21,693 nt of DNA from Bacteroidales bacterium (GCA_004557565.1 SFGS01000038.1:1-21693); one strand, 5' to 3'; positions 8,336 to 16,093 are shown, counted from the stretch's first letter. Numbers and translations are program-made. The notes: generated by a model not told the origin, from the letters alone.

Positions 8336-8366
8336 TTTGTGAGTATGTTTTTTGTTATTAATTTCG
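8336..8366 (+). promoter_or_regulatory. Promoter of the pRiA4b ORF-3-like gene
   Basis: TTTG (8336-8339), a 19-nt spacer and TAATTTCG (8359-8366) match seven of eight positions of TAnnTTTG. The leader to the ATG at 8404 is about 30 nt. Confidence 0.6.
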
Positions 8367-8403
8367 CATCAAATTAATCAATAAACGATAAGGTAAAATA
8401 TAT

Positions 8404-8949
8404 ATGGTATATAAATTTCTTGTAGGTTCGGAAGAGGCAGAAAATTTCAAACTTGAAATTATGATTGACTCCGAAGATACATTCATGAGATTGAGAAATA
8501 CAATTCTTGACGCTGCTGGCTACGACAAAGACCAAGTGGATTCATTCTATATCTGCGATGAGGAATGGAATAAGGAAAGAGAAGTGACCGTGATGGATAT
8601 GGGTCTGGACTCTGACGACGACATTTGGCTGATGGACGACACTCCACTTGAAGAACTCTTGGAAGATGAAGGTCAGCGCCTGAAATTCGTTTTCGACATG
8701 GTGTCGGAAAGATATTTCTTTATGCGACTGAAGGAAACCATTCCCGGACGCTCGCTTCACGACCCACTGTGCACTCGCAAAGAGGGTAGAGCACCAAAGG
8801 AATTTAGCGATGTGGAAGATGTGGTGGTAGCTCAAAAAGTGACGAACACCAACATCGACGACATTGGCGAAGAATTCTATGGCGAAGACGGCTACAACGA
8901 AGACGAACTCACCGACCTCGATGCATTCGAGGGCAACTCAATAGATTAA
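8404..8949 (+). CDS. Plasmid pRiA4b ORF-3-like acidic protein
   Basis: This 181-residue soluble protein has no signal peptide. Its first 150 residues resemble the PRiA4_ORF3 domain: a beta strand start (YKFLVGSE), the WLMDDTPLEELLEDEGQRLKFVFDM segment in the middle, and FFMRLKE. The C-terminal 35 residues are strongly acidic (many Asp/Glu, ending FEGNSID) and probably disordered. The domain was first seen on plasmid pRiA4b and as an accessory gene of IS1096-type elements, but it is widespread as a lone chromosomal gene in Bacteroidales. No transposase or inverted repeat lies nearby, so it is probably resident here. Its molecular function is unknown. It is monocistronic, with its own promoter and a strong terminator. 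Confidence 0.7.
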   Translation: MVYKFLVGSEEAENFKLEIMIDSEDTFMRLRNTILDAAGYDKDQVDSFYICDEEWNKEREVTVMDMGLDSDDDIWLMDDTPLEELLEDEGQRLKFVFDMVSERYFFMRLKETIPGRSLHDPLCTRKEGRAPKEFSDVEDVVVAQKVTNTNIDDIGEEFYGEDGYNEDELTDLDAFEGNSID

Positions 8950-8990
8950 TTCCTCGTTATATAATATAATAAGAAAACACAGAAAATAGC

Positions 8991-9027
8991 AACGGCTATT
9001 ACCTCGAAAGGTAGTAGCCGTTTTTTT
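8991..9027 (+). terminator. Strong intrinsic terminator
   Basis: A 14-bp stem with one G-U pair (8991-9004 with 9009-9022) and a CGAA loop runs straight into seven T residues (9021-9027). It separates the pRiA4b-like gene from the convergent META-domain gene. Confidence 0.92.
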
Positions 9028-9055
9028 ATTCGTTCAAAAAAATGAGTTGCAGTTG

Positions 9056-9946
9056 TTACAGGTCTTTGCGTTCCAGTTCGGTTTTTTGCAGGCGAATCAC
9101 GGTTTCGCCGGCGGTGTTGAGCAGCTCCATATCTGTGCTGATATTGCCAGCCTTTTTGCACGACACGGTTTCTTCCAGCTTAATCAGCAACTGGGTTTCC
9201 TTATCGGTGTCCTCGCTCTGGTTGTGGTAATACTGCAAGTCCTCAAACTGCACATCGTTTTCCTTTGATGAGTCGATGTGGACTTGGCCACGGATAATGT
9301 TGTGTTGGGTTTGCACATGCACGGTGCGCATGTCGATGTCGATAACAAGGCGCATTTCCTTGTCGAGCACATTCTCGCCCTCAATCTCCTTCACCAACCA
9401 AGGACCGTTCAGCAAGTCGAAATTGAGTTGGCGCAGACGCATCACCTCTTGTCCCTTGAGGTTTTTCAGCACCAGATAGTTGATGTTGTAGAGTTGCTGC
9501 ATTTCCATGCTTGCCACCTCTGCCAGAGCGTCCATGATGGTTTGCTCGCTCGTCACGCTGTAGCACAATGCGCCGCCCTGAATCATATCGGTAAACGACA
9601 GTTTGTTGCCTTTCAGCTTAAAGCGGCCGTTGATGGCATTACAGCCATTGCAGCCATACACTTGATTGCCATTTTTGAAATCAAGGAAGATATAGGCACG
9701 CTCATCGGTGTCGATGTCGATTTTATTTACGCTCAAAATAGTCCATTCGCCATAGAGCTGCTTGTCGGGGGCAGTGATAGCCACTTTTTGGGGTCCTTTC
9801 TTGCCTGCCATCTGGTCAGCCATCGGAATAGACACAGCTTGCTTCTCATACACGGATTTTTTATTGTCGGTATTTCTCTTTGTGTCGGCGTAGAGCGAAG
9901 TGAACACAAAGCAAACCGACAAAGCCGCAATTATATATTTTTTCAT
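9056..9946 (-). CDS. Secreted META-domain (HslJ-like) protein, two-domain
   Basis: Starting at the ATG at 9944-9946, the product is 296 residues with a signal peptide (MKKYIIAALSVCFVFTSLYA). An ATG 45 nt further upstream would push the signal sequence inward and is less likely. Residues of about 60-175 form a META domain: LYGEWTILSVNKI, then YGCNGCNAINGRF with the conserved GCN, then LSFTDMIQGGALC. Residues of about 178-290 look like a second, diverged META copy: NGPWLVKEIEG, then IIRGQVHID, then an ETVSCK strand, with the GCN signature lost. HslJ-type proteins sit at the envelope; the exact function is not established. No clear TAnnTTTG promoter is visible upstream on this strand. The gene converges on the terminator at 8991-9027 and diverges from the TPR gene. 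Confidence 0.75.
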   Translation of the reverse strand: MKKYIIAALSVCFVFTSLYADTKRNTDNKKSVYEKQAVSIPMADQMAGKKGPQKVAITAPDKQLYGEWTILSVNKIDIDTDERAYIFLDFKNGNQVYGCNGCNAINGRFKLKGNKLSFTDMIQGGALCYSVTSEQTIMDALAEVASMEMQQLYNINYLVLKNLKGQEVMRLRQLNFDLLNGPWLVKEIEGENVLDKEMRLVIDIDMRTVHVQTQHNIIRGQVHIDSSKENDVQFEDLQYYHNQSEDTDKETQLLIKLEETVSCKKAGNISTDMELLNTAGETVIRLQKTELERKDL

Positions 9947-10147
9947 ATAATAAAGTAAAGCCAATTGGTTTTCAAATCTCAAATTTCGCAAATTTCCACC
10001 AATTACACAAACCTTTTAATATTAATTGGCATTTGCCTTGTGAACGGTCGTCGGCGCAGGTGCGTATGGGCAATGGGTGGGCTTGTTGTTGTGATATAAA
10101 AAAGATTAAATTTTGTGGAGAGGGGGCGTTTTGTGGTAGGAATGAGT

Positions 10148-10155
10148 TAATTTTG
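10148..10155 (+). promoter_or_regulatory. -7 element just before the TPR gene
   Basis: TAATTTTG matches TAnnTTTG, but it ends only 9 nt before the chosen ATG at 10165, and the nearest upstream TTTG (10130-10133) is 14 nt away instead of about 20. If it is active, the mRNA would be nearly leaderless. Confidence 0.35.
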
Positions 10156-10164
10156 CATTTAATT

Positions 10165-12246
10165 ATGCTAACTCGACTACGATATATATTTACGCTGATG
10201 GCCGTGGCGTGTGCCATGGTGTGTGGTGCGCAAATCAATACCGACCAGGTGTTGCGCATAGGACAGAACTCCCTTTTTTTTGAGGACTATGTGCTTTCCA
10301 TTCAGTATTTCAACCAAGTAATCAAGGTAAAGCCATATTTGGCAAAACCATATTTCTTTCGCAGTGTGGCAAAGCTCAACCTTGGCGACTATAAGGGTGC
10401 GGAAGACGACGCCACGCTGTGTATCGACCGCAATCCGTTTATTGTAGATGCCTATCAGGTGCGAGGCGTGGCACGGCAGAACTCACGCAAGTTTGCCGAA
10501 GCCATAACCGACTACGACAAGGCGTTGGACATTCAGCCCGACAACAAGAACTTTATGTTCAACAAGGCATTGTGCCAACTGCAACTCAAGCAGTATCACG
10601 AAAGCGACTCCACTTTCCACTATCTGGAAAAGCACGACAAGAAAAACGAACGCGTGTATTTGGGTTTGGCGCAAATCTGCATCGAAACCGGCGACACCAC
10701 GGGCGCACTTGCGTATGTGCAAAAGAGCCTCGACATATCGAAAAACACCCCCACTGCCTATGCCGTGCGTGCGCAAATCGAGGCGCAGCGAGGCAATTTC
10801 CAATCGGCGGCAGCTGATATGGACTCGCTGATAAAACTGGAACCAAAGAACGTGAACAACTATATCAACCGCGCATATTTCCGCTACAAAAACGACGATT
10901 ATTTCGGGTGCCTGAGCGACTACGACTATGCCATCACCCTTGACCCCGAGAACAGCGTGGCAATCTACAATCGTGCCCAGCTAAACGCCGAGGTGGGTGA
11001 ATATGCCAAGGCAATCACCGACTTCACCACGGTGCTGCAACGCGACTCGCAAAACTTTCTTGCGCTCTACAACCGCCTGCAACTCTACCTCATGACCGAG
11101 CAATACCGCAAAGCCCTTGGCGACTACGACCGCATTTTGAAGAAATACCCCAACTTCGAGTCGGGCTATATGCAGCGTGCCGCCATCAAGCAAAAGCTTG
11201 GCGACATGAAGGGCGCACAGCGCGACAACGAGCGCGCCATCGCCATTTTCAAGAAGAAGGGCATTCAGGTGTCGTCGTTCAATCCTGCCGATCTGGAGGC
11301 GAAAAAGGCAGAGAAGAAGATGGCGCAAGAGATAGAGGACGCAAAGCGTGGCGTGGAGCAGCCTATGACTGAGGAGGATATTATCAAGAAATTCAACCAG
11401 CTGCTCACAGTAGAAGACGATAATGGTTTGAAGCCTGAATACGACAATCGCACCCGTGGTCGCATTCAAAACCAGAATGTGGACATTGAGCCAATGCCTA
11501 TGTTCTTCCTCACCTATTATAATATAGTGAACAAACTCAACGGCAAAACGCACTATATGAAAGAAATGACCGAAGTGAACGACAGCCGTTTGCTCTCGAA
11601 AATGCTTGTGCTTTCGGCCGACGTGGTGCAACTCGACTCTACCACCATCAACAAGCACTTTGAAAGCATCGACTATTACAACGGAATGCTTGCTGTGTCG
11701 AGGCCACGATCGGTAGATTACTTCGGCAGAGCTATGGACTATATGATGGTGAAAGACTATGAGCGCGCCATCGCTGACATCGACCGTGCTATCGGCCTGT
11801 CGCCAAAATTCACCCTCGCATACTTCCTGCGTGCCAACGCCTACTATATGCAATATCAACTTGAAAAACGCGATGTGCAGAATAGTGCTCAAGCCACCAC
11901 TTCAGATGCAGCCGCTGCGGCAAAACTTCTTGCGCACAGCACGTCTGACAGTAAGCTCTCTGCCGTGCTCGACGACTATAACGAGGTGTTGAAACTTTCG
12001 CCAAAGAGTGTGTATGCGCTCTATAACCGTGGTTTCATCTATATGCTGATGGGCGACTACACATCGGCAATAGGCAGTTTCAACGAGGCGATAGCCATTA
12101 AGCCCGACTTGGGTGAGGCATTCTACAACAGGGGGCTGATGTACTTCAAACTGGGCAATCGTGAGAAAGGCGTTGCCGACCTGAGCAACGCAGGCGAACT
12201 TGGTGTGCTTCCAAGCTACAATGTGCTAAAACGAATGAGCTATTAA
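10165..12246 (+). CDS. Secreted tetratricopeptide-repeat protein
   Basis: The ATG at 10165 gives a 693-residue product with a signal peptide (MLTRLRYIFTLMAVACAMVCGAQ); the upstream in-frame ATG at 10033 adds a Cys-rich, implausible leader. About seven TPR units run from residue 20 to 330, for example YKGAEDDATLCIDRNP, FAEAITDYDKALDIQPDN and YAKAITDFTTVLQRD. A charged linker of about 375-440 (EAKKAEKKMAQEIEDAKR) breaks the array. Three or four more units occupy the C-terminal third, ending GNREKGVADLSNAGELGV. An Ala/Ser-rich insert (about 570-595) interrupts one of these. TPR arrays bind protein partners, so a periplasmic or outer-membrane scaffold role is likely; the partner is unknown. Neighbouring genes do not indicate a pathway, and the gene appears to stand alone. 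Confidence 0.85.
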   Translation: MLTRLRYIFTLMAVACAMVCGAQINTDQVLRIGQNSLFFEDYVLSIQYFNQVIKVKPYLAKPYFFRSVAKLNLGDYKGAEDDATLCIDRNPFIVDAYQVRGVARQNSRKFAEAITDYDKALDIQPDNKNFMFNKALCQLQLKQYHESDSTFHYLEKHDKKNERVYLGLAQICIETGDTTGALAYVQKSLDISKNTPTAYAVRAQIEAQRGNFQSAAADMDSLIKLEPKNVNNYINRAYFRYKNDDYFGCLSDYDYAITLDPENSVAIYNRAQLNAEVGEYAKAITDFTTVLQRDSQNFLALYNRLQLYLMTEQYRKALGDYDRILKKYPNFESGYMQRAAIKQKLGDMKGAQRDNERAIAIFKKKGIQVSSFNPADLEAKKAEKKMAQEIEDAKRGVEQPMTEEDIIKKFNQLLTVEDDNGLKPEYDNRTRGRIQNQNVDIEPMPMFFLTYYNIVNKLNGKTHYMKEMTEVNDSRLLSKMLVLSADVVQLDSTTINKHFESIDYYNGMLAVSRPRSVDYFGRAMDYMMVKDYERAIADIDRAIGLSPKFTLAYFLRANAYYMQYQLEKRDVQNSAQATTSDAAAAAKLLAHSTSDSKLSAVLDDYNEVLKLSPKSVYALYNRGFIYMLMGDYTSAIGSFNEAIAIKPDLGEAFYNRGLMYFKLGNREKGVADLSNAGELGVLPSYNVLKRMSY

Positions 12247-12547
12247 TGTGATTAATGCTTTGATTTATAAAGTGTTAAAAAATGGACTTTTTTGGATGGG
12301 TTATTCTATTTACCTTTGCCATGACAAAATGCATCAAGGATAAAAAGCTTGAAGTGTAATGGCTTCAGTTCATAATAGAATAAGTAAGAACAGGTGGGGC
12401 TCACAAAGCCAAAATTTCACCTTGATCCAAGCCCACACAGAGAAGACATGATAATCCATTACAGTAGCAAAAGTATGCACAATCGCCTTTTTTGAAAAAA
12501 CTTGCTTACAACTTCTAACTTGTGGCCTCTAATTTCTTCCTGAAAAG
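12247..12547. other. Intergenic stretch without a recognisable gene
   Basis: About 300 nt separate the TPR gene from the thrS promoter. Two tiny plus-strand reading frames (12282-12359, 25 codons, and 12359-12451, 30 codons) overlap as TAATG, but nothing supports their translation. An imperfect hairpin at about 12394-12434 joins GTGGGGCT to AAGCCCAC with one bulge. An A6/T6 palindrome lies at 12277-12293. No repeat ends or transposase remains can be identified. Confidence 0.5.
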
Positions 12548-12578
12548 TTTCGGGATTCCAAATTATTGTGTAAATTTG
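12548..12578 (+). promoter_or_regulatory. Promoter of the thrS-infC-rpmI-rplT operon
   Basis: TTTC (12548-12551), a 19-nt spacer and a perfect -7 box TAAATTTG (12571-12578) form the promoter. The implied start near 12585 gives a leader of about 58 nt before the thrS ATG. Confidence 0.75.
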
Positions 12579-12602
12579 CACCTTGATTTATAATGCAATG
12601 TA

Positions 12603-12619
12603 GTGCCGTTGTATGGCAC
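12603..12619 (+). promoter_or_regulatory. thrS leader hairpin that mimics the tRNA-Thr anticodon arm
   Basis: GTGCC (12603-12607) pairs with GGCAC (12615-12619) around the 7-nt loop G-U-U-G-U-A-U. Numbered as a tRNA anticodon loop, this gives U33, anticodon UGU at 34-36 (threonine, ACA codons) and A37, on a stem of exactly five pairs. It lies 23 nt before the ATG. In Escherichia coli, ThrRS represses its own mRNA by binding a leader hairpin that imitates the tRNA-Thr anticodon arm, and it reads G35 and U36, both present here. Autoregulatory function in this organism is inference. Confidence 0.6.
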
Positions 12620-12642
12620 GAATAAACTAACAAAACTGAAAT

Positions 12643-14598
12643 ATGATCAACATTAAATTTCCAGACGGAAGTGTGAAGCAATTTGAGAGTGGTGTAACTC
12701 CGCTCGACATTGCGAAAAGCATTAGCGAGGGTCTCGCACGTATGATTCTCGCTGCATCATTTAACGGAGAAGAGTGGGACATCTCTCGCCCGATTTGTAG
12801 CGATGGCGAGATTCAGCTCTTTAAGTGGGACGACAAGGAAGGCAAGCACGCCTTCTGGCACACATCAGCTCACTTGCTGGCAGAAGCTCTTCAAGAACTC
12901 TACGACGGTATTCAATTCGGTATCGGTCCAGCCATTGAAAACGGCTTCTACTACGATATCGACCCAGGTGAAAACGTCATCACAAGCGCCGATTTCCCAA
13001 AAATCGAAAAGAAGATGCAGGAAATCGTGGCACGCAAAGAGGCTGTGGTTCGCGCCGACATCTCCAAGGCAGATGCTTTGAAGAGTTTTGGCGACAAGGG
13101 GCAAACCCTCAAGTGCGAGCTTATCAGCGAGCTTGAAGATGGCCACATCACCACATACACCCAAGGCAATTTCACCGACCTCTGTAAAGGTCCACACATT
13201 CCAAGCACAGAGCCTATCAAGGCTGTGAAGGTGCTCTCAATCGCCGGTGCTTACTGGCGTGGCGACGAAAAGCGTCAACAGTTGGTGCGTGTTTACGGTA
13301 TCAGTTTCCCAAAGAAGAAGATGCTCGATGAATACCTCACCATGCTCGAAGAGGCAAAGAAGCGCGACCACCGCAAGCTCGGCAAGGAAATGGAACTTTT
13401 CACATTCTCACAGAATGTGGGTCAAGGTTTGCCATTGTGGTTGCCAAAGGGCGCAATGCTCCGCAACCGCTTGCAGGATATGCTTTCAAAGATTCAGCGC
13501 AAATATGGTTATTTGCCAGTAATCACCCCACATATCGGTAACAAAACCCTCTATGTGACCTCTGGCCACTACGCAAAGTATGGCAAGGACTCGTTCCAGC
13601 CAATCCACACCCCAGAAGAAGGTGAGGAATACTTGCTCAAGCCAATGAACTGCCCTCACCACTGTGAGATTTTCCGTTCATCACCACGCAGCTACAAGGA
13701 TCTTCCTTTGCGCTACGCAGAATTCGGTACCGTTTACCGTTATGAGCAAAGCGGTGAGCTTCATGGTCTTACCCGTGTGCGCAGTTTCACACAAGACGAT
13801 GCCCACCTGTTCTGCACACCAGAGCAGCTCAAGCAGGAGTTCCTCGCTGTGATGGACATCATCAACTTCGTGTTCAAGACATTCGGCTTTGAATATGAGG
13901 CTCAGATTTCGCTCCGCGACCCTAACCACAAGGAAAAATATGTGGGTACTGACGAAGTTTGGGAAAAGGCACAACAGGCAATTATCGAGGCTTGCGAAGA
14001 AAAAGGCTTGCAGGCAGCCCAGGTTGAAGGCGAAGCTGCATTCTACGGTCCTAAGCTCGACTTTATGGTGAAAGATGCCCTCGGTCGCCGTTGGCAGCTT
14101 GGTACCATTCAAGTTGACTACAACTTGCCAGAACGCTTCGGCTTGGAATACACCGGTAGCGACAACCAGAAGCACCGTCCGGTGATGATTCACCGTGCGC
14201 CATTCGGTTCAATGGAGCGTTTTGTGGCAGTGCTCTTGGAACACACCGCCGGTCACCTCCCATTGTGGCTCGCATCAGACCAGTGCGTGGTGCTCCCAAT
14301 TAGTGAGAAATATAACGAATATGCTCAGCACGTGGTAGATGTTCTTGACGAGCAAGGCGTGCGTGCGGCTATCGATGTACGAAACGAAAAAATTGGACGC
14401 AAAATCCGTGACAACGAACTTAAGCGCATTCCTTATTTGCTCATTGTAGGTGAAAAAGAAGCTGCAAATGAGGAAGTTTCTGTAAGAAAACAGGGCGAAG
14501 GTGATAAAGGTTCAGAAAAAATTCTTACCTTTGCAGCCGAAATCAATGCGAAAGTTGCTGAACAGACCGATTTTGCAGCCGTATTGAAGAAGAAATAA
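12643..14598 (+). CDS. thrS: Threonyl-tRNA synthetase
   Basis: This 651-residue class II synthetase charges tRNA-Thr. Domain order is standard: TGS domain (about 1-62), the editing domain with HxxxH (His73, His77) and Cys181/His185 in CKGPH, the catalytic core (about 245-540) and the anticodon-binding domain (about 548-640). The editing residues and the zinc ligands Cys337 (MNCPHHC), His388 (DDAH) and His517 (MIHRAPFGS) align with E. coli Cys334, His385 and His511. It is complete and of normal length, so it should both charge tRNA and clear mischarged serine. It heads the conserved operon with infC, rpmI and rplT; infC starts 19 nt after its stop codon. A leader hairpin resembling the tRNA-Thr anticodon arm suggests translational feedback. 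Confidence 0.97.
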   Translation: MINIKFPDGSVKQFESGVTPLDIAKSISEGLARMILAASFNGEEWDISRPICSDGEIQLFKWDDKEGKHAFWHTSAHLLAEALQELYDGIQFGIGPAIENGFYYDIDPGENVITSADFPKIEKKMQEIVARKEAVVRADISKADALKSFGDKGQTLKCELISELEDGHITTYTQGNFTDLCKGPHIPSTEPIKAVKVLSIAGAYWRGDEKRQQLVRVYGISFPKKKMLDEYLTMLEEAKKRDHRKLGKEMELFTFSQNVGQGLPLWLPKGAMLRNRLQDMLSKIQRKYGYLPVITPHIGNKTLYVTSGHYAKYGKDSFQPIHTPEEGEEYLLKPMNCPHHCEIFRSSPRSYKDLPLRYAEFGTVYRYEQSGELHGLTRVRSFTQDDAHLFCTPEQLKQEFLAVMDIINFVFKTFGFEYEAQISLRDPNHKEKYVGTDEVWEKAQQAIIEACEEKGLQAAQVEGEAAFYGPKLDFMVKDALGRRWQLGTIQVDYNLPERFGLEYTGSDNQKHRPVMIHRAPFGSMERFVAVLLEHTAGHLPLWLASDQCVVLPISEKYNEYAQHVVDVLDEQGVRAAIDVRNEKIGRKIRDNELKRIPYLLIVGEKEAANEEVSVRKQGEGDKGSEKILTFAAEINAKVAEQTDFAAVLKKK

Positions 14599-14617
14599 TA
14601 ACGATTAAAATTACTTG

Positions 14618-15304
14618 ATGGAGAAAAAACCATTTTGGAGTGGGCCCCGCAAACCAATGAACAGCGGACCTCGCCCACAAGCAGGACGAAACAAATTTCG
14701 CGGCAACCAGAAAAAGGATAAAGACGAACTCGCAATCAACGACCAAATCCGCGCTCGCGAGGTGCGTTTGGTGGGCGATAATGTGGAAGAAGGAATTTAT
14801 CCTATCGCAAAGGCTCTTAAAATTGCCGACGATTTAGAGCTCGACCTTATTGAAATTGCCCCTATGGCGCAACCACCCGTATGCCGTGTAATGGACTATC
14901 AAAAGTACCAGTACCAGCAGCGTAAACGCTTGAAGGAGCAAAAGGCGAAATCCACCAAGGTAGTAGTGAAAGAAATCAGGTTTGGACCACAAACCGATGC
15001 GCACGACTACGATTTCAAGCTCAAACACGCCATCGGCTTCCTGAAAGAGGGTGCCAAGGTGAAGAGCTATGTGTTCTTCAAAGGGCGCTCAATCCTTTTC
15101 AAGGAGCAAGGCGAGGTGCTTTTGCTGCGTTTTGCCAACGACCTCGAAGAATACGGCAAGCTCGACCAGATGCCAGTGCTTGAAGGTAAGCGCATGACCA
15201 TCATGCTCTCGCCAAAGAAGGTGAAAGATGCTCCAAAAAAGGATAAGGTGAAAGCTGAAAAGCCAGCCGAGCCCAAATCTGAAGAGGAAGCTCCAAAAGA
15301 GTAA
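14618..15304 (+). CDS. infC: Translation initiation factor IF-3
   Basis: From the ATG at 14618 the product is 228 residues, longer than the usual 175-180. A basic, Gly/Pro-rich extension of about 35 residues precedes the IF3 N-domain, which begins at INDQIRAREVRLVGDN. The linker helix (YQKYQYQQRKRLKEQKAK) and the C-domain (VKEIRFGPQTDAHDYDFKLK) follow. A Lys/Glu-rich tail of about 30 residues ends the protein. IF3 binds the 30S subunit and proofreads initiation. A TTG codon sits directly before the ATG in frame (14615), so a start at either is possible; ATG is preferred. In enterobacteria infC starts with AUU and is autoregulated by IF3; an ordinary ATG here argues against that exact mechanism. 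It is co-transcribed with thrS (19-nt gap) and the L35/L20 genes. Confidence 0.95.
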   Translation: MEKKPFWSGPRKPMNSGPRPQAGRNKFRGNQKKDKDELAINDQIRAREVRLVGDNVEEGIYPIAKALKIADDLELDLIEIAPMAQPPVCRVMDYQKYQYQQRKRLKEQKAKSTKVVVKEIRFGPQTDAHDYDFKLKHAIGFLKEGAKVKSYVFFKGRSILFKEQGEVLLLRFANDLEEYGKLDQMPVLEGKRMTIMLSPKKVKDAPKKDKVKAEKPAEPKSEEEAPKE

Positions 15305-15325
15305 TTTACTTTAGAGAAGAAAGAA

Positions 15326-15376
15326 GGAGAGCAGGCTTGGTAAGTGCCTGCCTCCGATTATTAATAACTTTTTTTT
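15326..15376 (+). promoter_or_regulatory. Hairpin in the infC-rpmI gap, possible ribosomal-protein leader
   Basis: GGAG (15326-15329) with CTCC (15352-15355) and GCAGGC (15331-15336) with GCCTGC (15346-15351) form a ten-pair stem with one bulged A (15330) and a 9-nt loop. Eight T residues follow only after a 13-nt gap (15369-15376), so this is not a standard terminator. L20 represses its own operon through leader RNA in other phyla; a similar role here is a guess. Confidence 0.4.
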
Positions 15377-15392
15377 AAATAACAACAAAAAA

Positions 15393-15590
15393 ATGCCAAA
15401 AGTTAAGACTAATTCCGGTTCCAAAAAAAGATTCACCTTTACCGGAACAGGAAAGATTAAAAGAAAACATGCTTACAAGAGTCACATCTTGACTAAGAAG
15501 ACCAAGAAAGCCAAGAGAAACCTTACTCACGTTACTATCGTGGACAAGGCTAACCTCAACTCTATCCGCCTTCTTCTCGTTAAGAAGTAA
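15393..15590 (+). CDS. rpmI: Ribosomal protein bL35
   Basis: This 65-residue, very basic protein is of normal length for L35. It has the family pattern MPKVKTNSGSKKRFTFTGTGKIKRKHAYKSH split over its first half and the conserved LLTxKxxKxKRxL-type segment (ILTKKTKKAKRNL). It is part of the 50S subunit. It lies 88 nt after infC and 134 nt before rplT, the universal order of this operon. Confidence 0.96.
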   Translation: MPKVKTNSGSKKRFTFTGTGKIKRKHAYKSHILTKKTKKAKRNLTHVTIVDKANLNSIRLLLVKK

Positions 15591-15724
15591 TTCGCTTTTT
15601 AGAGCTTAGTTTTTTATTTTAATCAAAAAGAGATTTTTTATCATTTTTATTAACCGAGTGTTTAGCACATTAAGAGCACAATAACGAATAATGTGCCGCT
15701 AACATTCAAAATCAATTTAAAAAA
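15591..15724 (+). promoter_or_regulatory. Structured rpmI-rplT spacer
   Basis: The 134-nt gap is AT-rich and long for this operon. It contains an 8-bp stem, GCACATTA (15665-15672) with TAATGTGC (15689-15696), about 28 nt before the rplT ATG, and a small A5/T5 hairpin near 15625-15640. No -7 box is convincing. It may be an L20 binding site or a processing site; nothing proves either. Confidence 0.35.
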
Positions 15725-16075
15725 ATGCCAAGATCAGTAAATCACGTTGCTTCAAGAGCTAAACGTAAAAAGATTCTTAAACTTACAAGAGGTTATTTCG
15801 GCGCTCGCAAAAACGTCTGGACCGTTGCCAAGAACACTTGGGAAAAAGGTTTGACCTATGCTTACCGCGATCGTAAAAACAAAAAGCGCAACTTCCGCGC
15901 TCTTTGGATCCAACGTATCAACGCAGCTGCACGTTTGGAAGACCTTTCATACTCTAAGCTCATGGGTATGCTTCACAAGGCAGGTATCGAGATCAACCGC
16001 AAGGTGCTCGCTGACCTCGCTATGAACAACCCTGAAGCATTCAAGGCTATCGTAGAGAAGGCTAAGAACGCTTAA
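15725..16075 (+). CDS. rplT: Ribosomal protein bL20
   Basis: This 116-residue basic protein has the typical L20 length. The N-terminal extension MPRSVNHVASRAKRKKILKL threads into 23S rRNA. The conserved core includes GYFGARKNVWTVAKNTWEKGL, YRDRKNKKRNFRALWIQRINAA and the GI-EINRKVLADLA segment. L20 is needed for early 50S assembly and in several phyla represses its own operon. It is the last gene of the thrS operon, followed after about 50 nt by a strong two-tier terminator. Confidence 0.97.
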   Translation: MPRSVNHVASRAKRKKILKLTRGYFGARKNVWTVAKNTWEKGLTYAYRDRKNKKRNFRALWIQRINAAARLEDLSYSKLMGMLHKAGIEINRKVLADLAMNNPEAFKAIVEKAKNA

Positions 16076-16093
16076 TAGTTGAGCTATTAGGGT

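Noticed and set aside
8404..8949. Transposon accessory gene
   Set aside because: The domain is known from IS1096-type elements, but there are no terminal repeats or transposase, and the gene has its own promoter and terminator.
9278..9958. 226-codon plus-strand frame opposite the META-domain gene
   Set aside because: Antisense shadow; the minus strand has a signal peptide and META motifs.
10981..11892. 303-codon minus-strand frame opposite the TPR gene
   Set aside because: The His/Val-rich composition is typical of an antisense shadow, and the plus strand encodes clear TPR units.
12282..12451. Two small overlapping frames (25 and 30 codons) before thrS
   Set aside because: No promoter, no recognisable similarity and no conserved features; listed only as part of the spacer.
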